Part shown: in pieces, positions 57,301 through 64,000 of the stretch
Numbering within the stretch: position 1 is the first letter of the stretch
How the letters are laid out: every line of letters begins with the position of its first letter
Assembly (NCBI RefSeq): GCF_000226095.1
Contig: NC_016474.1
Span: forward strand, 992,001 to 1,056,000
Reading direction: 5' to 3'
Length of the DNA: 64,000 nt
Source: Thermothelomyces thermophilus ATCC 42464
Lineage: Eukaryota; Ascomycota; Sordariomycetes; Sordariales; Chaetomiaceae
The notes under the pieces: generated by a model
Database searches by the model: none
What the model saw: the letters and a program-made list of their open reading frames with translations, nothing else
What the model was told of the DNA's origin: nothing
Program-made: the position numbers and the translations under genes

Positions 57301-59234
57301 CACAGCTTAGTATAACCCAATCTTCGGCTTTTAGGCTGCTGAGGGCTTGCTTCCAAAAGGAAGGATTTGGTCGAAACTGATTCTGGTGGGACCAAGCCAA
57401 AACCAAGTCCACAGAACAGAGTAGTGTAATCCGTACAGGGGACCATCCGGAATCGGTGCCAAGTTTTTCCTGCAGGTCGATTCTGGTGGAACGAGAGAAC
57501 CGAACGTGAAACCGAAAACCCCCTACTAGTAGTTAGCCCTCGACGGTGGGCTGATGTCATGGTTTTAAAAGCGTTCCACTTTTCGAAGCTCGGCTGCTGG
57601 GCAGGCTTGACCGAATCGGGCGGCTGAGACAACCCGAGTTGTCCCGGATTGGCTTCCATCTCATGTCGATACTCAGCTGCTCTCTGGGCCGGTTAGCGTT
57701 CGTCTGTGTGAGGGCCTACTGAACAGAACGATGCAATTGATCGATTGCTTCTCTCTAACTTAAGACCTACAGAGGTTGGTTGGAGATAAAAGGCGGTTAG
57801 GGTCCATGCTTGAGGCTCGAGTTAGGTTTCAATTCAAGGGCCCTTACGCAGCAGGCGCAAGAAGAAAGTCTGACACGAGACTACACGCTCTTATTCCGCC
57901 CCTGGGACGTTCTTCTTATGTAGTGTCTATAATCCGTATACCCGTAACTTCTTGGCTGCGCACGCACGATACCGCAGCCATCTCTTCAACCTTGTCTTAA
58001 CGCTCAGCACTAGGAAGCGCTCACTCCCGACGACCTTTTGAGATGCAACCGACGGTTCTGAGATCAACTACTTGAGAATCATACCGGCCCTTCATCTGGC
58101 CTCTTCCCAGCACCATACTTTCTTTATAGGAGTCACTGAGCGACATTGGATGCATCGACAGGTGACAAGCCTGCATGGAAACTATGCACAACACTATTGT
58201 GTCTCGTAAATCACCTGCGGGGACAAACGGTGCCCCACCACCATCGGAACTTTACCAGTCATTCATCCCCATTCCGGTCGCGAACAAGGCGACGAGGCGA
58301 TATCCCGTGTAGGGAAGCGGATAAGATGCTAGCTTTAGCGATGATCTGAAGCGACTTCGCTCTGCTCTTATAAATTCCCTGACTTTCGTAACTGCGCAGC
58401 ATCACACGATGTCTTGCTTACAAAACCAAGACCTTGAGCGAAGGTTATCAACTCGGTTAGAACGGCTTTAGCCCCAAGCTAGCTATCGAAACTTTGGGGA
58501 CCTTGGCCATTGTAAGAGAGCTCATGCGAGAGAAGAACGGAGCTTTATTCAGGCACTGCTACGCAAAGTATGCTTCCACCCTCTCAATACGTTAGCCCTG
58601 GTTAGTGTAGTTGCAGATCGCTGTATGGAGGCGCGACAGAACGTATCTTGAGTGCTACAAAGGTGAAGGCATCTCAGCAACTAGCCATCATGCCAGCAGC
58701 TGTATTGAGAAATAGTGGGAGCCAATACCAGAGGTATGCACGTGAATAAAAGACTACCTCCAACGCCCTGCATGCACACAGTCACACATACCCGTCTGCG
58801 TAGGTTGACCGTAGTGGGAACACAAATCCCTGCTTTGAACCACAGACGGTAAAGTATTGTATTGAAAAGACTAGGAAAAGTATATCCCATATCCATTCCC
58901 GTTGATGCAGATAGGTAATGGCACTTTGGCACCGTCAGAGTAAGACGCGAGTATCTGATCCGGCACCTAAGTTCACGAAAACGTCCAAGCCACCCCTGCG
59001 GAGAAAGTATGGACCCAAGCCTCCCAGGAACCCCTTGAACGCCTTGCAGTCCCAGCCAAAGAAAATGTACGTGAGAGGCGATATGATGCGCGATAAAGGA
59101 AATGATAACGAGAGCCTGGGTGGTTTTCTCAACCACACCTAAACAAATAGTAGAACAGGAAATCAAAAACAACCGCCCTCGACCCGGGTATCTCCCCCTC
59201 TGGGATGGCAACCCCTACCTCGTGTTTCCCCTCC
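54362..59234. other. 4.9-kb gene-poor region upstream of rco-1
   Basis: The longest stretch without a recognised gene. It contains TACTCCGTA words (55188, 55299, 55823-55853), a (TG)n run and GTAC-rich islands (55440-55515, 56985-57002). Open frames at 57276-57659 (-, 127 codons) and 58681-59211 (-, 176 codons) have no family match, and the second has weak codon bias. Much of it may be the long promoter of the corepressor gene. Unannotated RNA or orphan genes cannot be excluded. Confidence 0.45.
55761..55783. repeat. (TG)n microsatellite
   Basis: About eleven TG dinucleotides without interruption. Confidence 0.9.
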
Positions 59235-59636
59235 TTAAGAAAAGCTCACGAATTTCGGATCCCTCGGCCTCCCGTCGGCGCCAATCCCGTTCTCCTTGAA
59301 TCGCTGTTCCATATACACCTTCCTCGCCTCGTCAAACTTGAGCCTCCTCTTCTTCATGATCCGCAGGATCTCCCTCTTGGCCGTGTCGTCCAAACCCGAC
59401 CGGCTGTCCCCGCCCTCGACATTGCCCGTCAGGTCGAAGTTGGACGACGACAATCCCGCCTCGATGTCGTCCTCAAAAGAGCCCGGCCCGAGATGCGAAT
59501 AAAGGTAGGCGCTGCCCGGAAAGTGGGCCTTGTGAAGGCGATCCTGGAACGGCGGGACCCAGCGGGCGCGGGTCAGGTAGAGGATGGTGGCGAAGAGGAA
59601 GGCGAGGAAGGTAAGGCTGTAAAGTAGGTAGTCCAT
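59235..59636 (-). CDS. DUF2015-family small membrane-anchored protein
   Basis: Single exon, 133 residues. One N-terminal hydrophobic helix, LLYSLTFLAFLFATILYL, is followed by TRARW and a soluble tail. Conserved blocks are DDIEAGLSSSNFDLTGNVEG and GLDDTAKREILRIMKKRR, with the C-terminus NGIGADGRPRDPKFVSFS. This pattern is that of the fungal DUF2015 family, which I recognise but which has no established function. Topology suggests an N-anchored protein with a cytosolic domain. The gene diverges from eL28 across 595 bp. Confidence 0.88.
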   Translation of the reverse strand: MDYLLYSLTFLAFLFATILYLTRARWVPPFQDRLHKAHFPGSAYLYSHLGPGSFEDDIEAGLSSSNFDLTGNVEGGDSRSGLDDTAKREILRIMKKRRLKFDEARKVYMEQRFKENGIGADGRPRDPKFVSFS

Positions 59637-60231
59637 CGTCGGTTTGGTCAGAGGAGACTGAGGGTGTATGCGTTGTCGTATTAGTGAGACGGCGTTTATA
59701 TGGGGGGCTGCCGCGCGGCGAATGCCGTTCTGGGACGCAGACTGGGGCGGAAGATTCGGAAAGATGCGCGCGATGCGCCGAGTGCGAAAGAAGAAGGCCG
59801 AAGGAAGAAAAGGGAACCTGAACGAAGGGAAGAATGGGGCGCGCTAGTTTCTCTTGTCGAGGACCATTTCCTCGGGCTCTAAATGGCGAACCCTGGTGGT
59901 TTAACCGTGAAACACTCAGGAGGTCCCAAGTGTACCGCTGAAGAGGCCGCCCTCAGCTCTGGCAAGTTGAGGACGACGGATGGGGGAGGCGGAACGGATG
60001 CACGGACCATGGCCCAAGTTCTCGTGCCATTACTGTTCTGGGAATAGCGTGATTTGGCTAATCAGATCGGTGCTCTTTACCAAAATGGCCCCCCAAAAAG
60101 GCAAATTAGGCGAGCCCACACGCAGCGCCAAAAATCCGGCCCTGGGTTCTGAAATTCAAGATCACGAAAACTTGAAAGACGTCCGTTGATCCTGACCGCA
60201 TTGCTGCCTGTTCAACGTCCATACCGCCAAG
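59637..60231. promoter_or_regulatory. Divergent promoter DUF2015 / eL28
   Basis: 595 bp between start codons. No telo-box or other ribosomal-gene element that I recognise is present. Short frames here have no support. Confidence 0.5.
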
Positions 60232-60937
60232 ATGTCCAACGTCTCTGCTGACCTCATCTGGGAGGTGTCCCGTAAGTTGCTGGATCGCGAACTTGGGAGC
60301 GTCTTGCAGATTTGCTAAAGAAACCCTTCTTCTCTAGGCCTCCAGAACTCCTACCTCGTCAAGACGAAGACGGGCCAGTTCTCGCGGGACCCCCTTAACC
60401 TGACGAACCTGCACTCGCGCAAGGTACGGCGACTTAAAATACAAATTTCGGAGAAAGAGTATTGGCTGACAAAGGGGAACAGTATGCTGGTTTCGCCAAC
60501 GACAAGGTACGATAATGAGAGCATAGTTCTCATGGCAGATTCCCGGGGGCTAGAACACGATCTAATAGCGAATGAAATAGGCTATCGGCATCTCTCCCAA
60601 CGAGAAGGGTGGCGTCAAGGTGATCAGCAAGAAGCCCGCTGCGACCAACAAGCCGGCCTCGAGCCTCTACACCGTCACCTACGGCGGTAACAAGACCTCG
60701 CGCAAGTCAGTTGAATTGATCCCTCGAGACGGGGTATAACGGGTTACTGACGTCCTCGGAAGGACTTACCGGGCCGTTGCCAACCAGGCCGCCAAGAACG
60801 GCTACCGCCCCGACCTCCGTGCCGCCGCGGTCGCCCGTGCCAGCGCCATCCGCCGCTCCCAGAGGCCCGTGAAGCCCGAGCCCGAGCGGAAGCTGAGGGG
60901 CAATGCCGCCAAGAAGGCTGCTGCTGCCAAGCAGTAG
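60232..60937 (+). CDS. RPL28: 60S ribosomal protein eL28
   Basis: Five exons (60232-60271, 60338-60423, 60483-60506, 60581-60705, 60763-60937) give 149 residues. eL28 is a large-subunit protein present in animals, plants and filamentous fungi but missing from S. cerevisiae. Diagnostic pieces are SADLIWEV, NSYLVKTKTGQFSRDPLNLT, SLYTVTYGGNKTSRK and the basic tail RRSQRPVKPEPERKL. Exon 3 codes only YAGFANDK (24 nt). The many short introns are usual for fungal ribosomal protein genes. I saw no box C/D snoRNA pair in them. Confidence 0.95.
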
Positions 60938-61918
60938 ATGGTTGACGAGGAACAGGACAAGTCGGAAAGGCAGCTCTGCATGAGCTCTCAAAACCTCGCG
61001 TCGAGGATTACTTGACAGATGGTGGAATGCGGGGCAATAGGACAGGACGGATTTCCAAACCTTGCATTCCGGGAACGGCCACGGCGTTTGATATCCAAAG
61101 AATCAGTACTCAAGCGGGGTCATCGCAACCCGGATGGCGTTGCGGCACAATACATGTGATGAGAGCAGAATCAACTGCGTGCCAAGCCTTTACCGTCCGA
61201 CTCCTGGAGCCCACTTGTGTGACGACATGTAGATGATCGAAAGGGGTTGTCGGGGACTTCTCTGAGCGTCTCGAGTGCCTTGGCGGACAGTTTCGGGTTT
61301 GAGCATGGGCGACTCCCGGTCTTGCCCGATGCGTCAGACCGAACGCCGGGCCTCGGAAGAGGGACTCGGATAGTCTCACTTCGAAGCTTCAACGGCAAGC
61401 GACTATAAGCATTAACATTGCAATAAGTGCAAGATAAAAACATACCTTAGAATGAGTGTTTTAGTTACACCTAAGAGGCGCCTGAGTACGCAATATGCGG
61501 CGTCCGGCGTCGGACTTCCGCCAAAACTCCAATGTATTGAGCAGGGTACATACCCGGGTGGTGTGCATGGGGCCGTCTCGGCGGGGTGTGTGAACGCGGG
61601 GCAGAACTGAGTGTTCCCGCGGTTCGACGGGCCTTCAAAGCAAGCTGCCCCACGACCCCGCCAACTCTCTGAGCATGACTTAGGTACTTAAGCTACCAAA
61701 GCTTCGAGTCTGCAACATCGTGACCTTCCAACTTTCCCAGCGACTTACTTGTTTCAACCATTGCATCACTTTCCAGGTCAGTGCTCCAGTCTAATATTCG
61801 CACTCTGCGAACTCCAATTGCATTTTTACAATCGAGAGCTGACCCTCAGACTGCGAGACGTCAACAGTTCCCCCACGATCCTCCGCTGCCTCCGATCCTA
61901 ACTCCAACTCCAAACAAA
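60938..61918. other. Intergenic eL28 / malate dehydrogenase
   Basis: 981 bp in tandem orientation. The last 200 bp are pyrimidine-rich leader sequence of the dehydrogenase gene. No gene. Confidence 0.55.
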
Positions 61919-63265
61919 ATGGTCAAAGCTGGTAAGCACACGACGCCATCTTCTGGGCGATGTAGGCATCAACTGGTCTGACATTGTTCCTAAACAGTCG
62001 TTGCTGGCGCCTCCGGCGGTATTGGACAGGTTCGTATGCCCTCAAGCTCTCTGGAGCCAGCCCGCTGACGCCATCGGTACCCCGCAGCCGCTGTCGCTGC
62101 TCCTGAAGCTCTCTCCGCTCGTCAGCGAGCTCGCACTCTACGATGTTGTCAACACCCCCGGTGTTGCGACCGACCTGTCGCACATTTCATCCAACGCCGT
62201 AAGTGGAAAAGCCGTTAAACCCGGCAGCGTTCTCAGACCCGGCTGACCCTGCTGCTCGGTCAGAAAACCACTGGCTACCTGCCCGCCAACGACGGCGCCA
62301 AGACCGCTTTCAAGGATGCCGACATCATCATCATCCCGGCGGGCATTCCCCGTGCGTAGACCGACCCGGCTTGCTCATCCGACGTATGTATTGACAGTGC
62401 TGTTAGGCAAGCCCGGCATGACCCGTGATGACCTCTTCAACATCAACGCCGGCATCGTGAAGGGCCTCATTGAGGTGGCCGCCGAGGTCGCCCCCAAGGC
62501 CTTCATCCTGGTTATTTCCAACCCCGTCAACTCGACCGTCCCCATCTCGGCCGAGGTGCTCAAGGCCAAGGGCGTCTTCAACCCCCAGCGCCTCTTCGGT
62601 GTCACCACCCTCGACATTGTCCGTGCCGAGACCTTCGTTGCCGAGATTGCCGGCAAGAGCAACCCCCAGGAGTTGACTGTCCCCGTCGTTGGCGGTCACT
62701 CCGGCGAGACCATTGTTCCGCTTTTCAGCAAGATCGCTCCGTCTGTCACGATTCCGGACGACAAGTACGACGCTCTTGTCAACCGCGTCCAGTTCGGTGG
62801 TGATGAGGTTGTCAAGGCCAAGGACGGCGCTGGTTCTGCCACACTTTCGATGGCGTATGCTGGTTACAGGTAAGCGCCAGACAGTAACCACCCTTCGACT
62901 TCTATTTTTGCTAACCGCTATCAAGGTTCGCCGAGAAGCTCCTCAAGGCCGCCGCGGGCGTCAAGGGCCTCGTTGAACCAAGCTACGTCTACCTTCCCGG
63001 CATCCCAGGTGGCAAGGAGATTGCCGAGAAGACCGGTGTCGAGTTCTTCTCCGTTCCCATCGAGCTTGGCGTAAGTCACAAAGAGGATAGAGGAAGAGCT
63101 TCAGTACGCTAATGCAGTCTCTAGCCTAATGGCGCCGAGAAGGCGGTCGATATCCTCGGCGACATCACCGACAAGGAGAAGAAGTTGCTCGAGGCGGCAG
63201 TGTCGGGCCTGAAGCGGAACATCAAGAAGGGCATCGACTTCGCCCACAACCCCCCCCAGAAGTGA
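61919..63265 (+). CDS. NAD-dependent malate dehydrogenase, cytosolic type
   Basis: Seven exons (61919-61931, 61998-62029, 62088-62198, 62264-62351, 62407-62869, 62926-63070, 63125-63265) give 330 residues. The protein begins directly with the Rossmann fold, [20 protein letters not shown]. There is no mitochondrial presequence, and the C-terminus HNPPQK is not a peroxisomal signal, so a cytosolic location is most likely. The enzyme interconverts malate and oxaloacetate. Substrate-loop arginines are in [14 protein letters not shown], the Asp region in [15 protein letters not shown] and the catalytic His in [15 protein letters not shown]. The first exon codes only four residues and one base, with the intron just after the start region. 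Exon 2 (32 nt) carries the GASGGIGQ dinucleotide-binding loop. Confidence 0.95.
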
Positions 63266-63916
63266 ATACCCCTCCCCCACTTTGTGATGGTATCCATCTA
63301 TTTTTTGGTTTGGCATTGAGCCAATGTTGCCTTTGCACGGTCTTTCGGTGGCTTGCATTTAGTTCAACCCGTCGTGGCCGGTAGAGCAAATATAAAATCT
63401 TTTGTCTCTTTTTCCGTCAGGATTCGGTAGCTGATTGGTGTTTTCTCTCATTAGGCTGTGAGGGGTGAAACGATGACGAGCTCGGAATGGGAGAGAGGAG
63501 GGCGGACATTATCGACTCTGCCGGATCCGAAGGCAGTTGGAACAAAAGAACAGAAGGAACGGATATCACAAAAGGCGGATATTTCCCTGAAAGCTGGGTA
63601 TTGAGAACATTGCTCCACGCAAACACGATAGAAGCCAAAACAAAGTTACAAATTCCGCTGCACTAGCCCTCTGCTGTTAACATCTCAAACGCCGTACGCC
63701 ATCTGTCCCCATTCTTTCCGCATTTTGAACCGTGACCGGAAACCGCCGAATTCCTTATACTATGTAGGCAAGTGGGTATGAAAGCTTTCTATGATGGTGG
63801 ATCTCTGCGCCCTCATTACTCAGAAAACGTACCCCCGATCGGCAATGGAAGGTTTAACCGTGTTAGCGCGAATGAACAGGTGGTGAAAAGGAGAAGAAGA
63901 AGAAGAAGAAGAAGGG
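63266..63916. other. Convergent intergenic region
   Basis: 651 bp. It ends in a (GAA)n run at 63891-63914 adjoining the stop of the edge gene. No gene. Confidence 0.55.
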
Positions 63917-64000
63917 TCATGGCTTGGTGGAAACAGTCTTGATTTGAAAGACTGCGCCTGGCAGCTCGGTCGTCTCGGCGTGCACTGTTGCTGTGATGCC
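63917..64000 (-). CDS. Probable C-terminus of a gene beyond the right edge
   Basis: On the minus strand the frame is open from the edge to a TGA at 63919-63917, giving 27 residues, GITATVHAETTELPGAVFQI plus KTVSTKP. It has coding-like codon use and beta-strand character. No family can be named from so little. Confidence 0.4.
   Translation of the reverse strand, partial: GITATVHAETTELPGAVFQIKTVSTKP

Noticed and set aside
57276-57659. A 127-codon minus frame
   Set aside because: Ordinary for chance in this composition, with no domain, signal peptide or codon bias. It contains an internal imperfect duplication that explains part of its openness.
58461-58595. A 44-codon plus frame reading KLAIETLGTLAIV... 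reminiscent of a transposon-type protein
   Set aside because: Too short, no start codon, and no repeated flanks or terminal structures were seen. The resemblance is impressionistic.

Overview
The window is nuclear DNA of a filamentous ascomycete, most likely a Sordariomycete and plausibly of the order Sordariales. Genes are GC-rich with strong third-position G/C. They are cut by short introns (48-165 nt, one of 248 nt) with GTRNGT-like donors and CTAAC/CTGAC branch points. The protein set is typical of Pezizomycotina: a Zn(II)2Cys6 factor, an RCO-1/TupA-type Tup1, eL28 (absent from baker's yeast), a DUF2015 protein and a bifunctional GARS-AIRS. I recognise no transposon, virus-like element, CRISPR array, rRNA or intact tRNA gene.

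Layout. 1-111: coding-like edge. 578-1817 (-) USE1 SNARE. 2377-4274 (+) NDUFAF7-type complex I assembly methyltransferase. 4852-6807 (-) PTM1/GOST seven-TM Golgi protein. 7413-9230 (+) U-box cyclophilin. 9534-11872 (-) Zn2Cys6 factor. 15482-16805 (+) KTI12. 17751-19961 (-) SEC63. 21411-23635 (-) TPR/J-domain co-chaperone, with an unexplained open frame behind its stop. 24994-25964 (-) myosin-regulatory-light-chain-like EF-hand protein. 26926-29552 (+) AFI1-like DENN protein. 29888-30886 (-) S-formylglutathione hydrolase. 31511-32198 (-) small secreted eight-cysteine protein. 33672-37003 (-) giant Asp/Lys-repeat GPI-anchored wall protein. 41357-43720 (+) GARS-AIRS. 44605-45574 (-) lysophosphatidate acyltransferase. 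47074-49267 (+) DENND11/LCHN-like protein. 50044-51300 (+) RMP1. 52172-54361 (-) RCO-1/Tup1. 59235-59636 (-) DUF2015. 60232-60937 (+) eL28. 61919-63265 (+) cytosolic-type malate dehydrogenase. 63917-64000 (-) probable C-terminus of a further gene. Exon-intron structures were built by hand from reading frame, splice signals and family similarity, and all close in frame.

There is no metabolic cluster. The genes are mostly housekeeping, with a loose lean towards the secretory pathway (USE1, PTM1, SEC63, AFI1, the LCHN-like protein, SLC1). Several genes share divergent promoters of about 0.56-0.96 kb. Long gene-poor stretches (11.9-15.5, 37.0-41.4 and 54.4-59.2 kb) carry recurrent TACTCCGTA-like words and GTAC-rich inverted repeats.

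The accessory, least-explained parts are these: the 1049-residue repeat wall protein with its in-frame minisatellites; the eight-cysteine secreted protein; and a 107-codon frame, ending in a basic helix plus hydrophobic hairpin, that continues in phase behind the TGA of the TPR/J-domain gene. The last suggests stop read-through or a separate small membrane protein, and is unproven.
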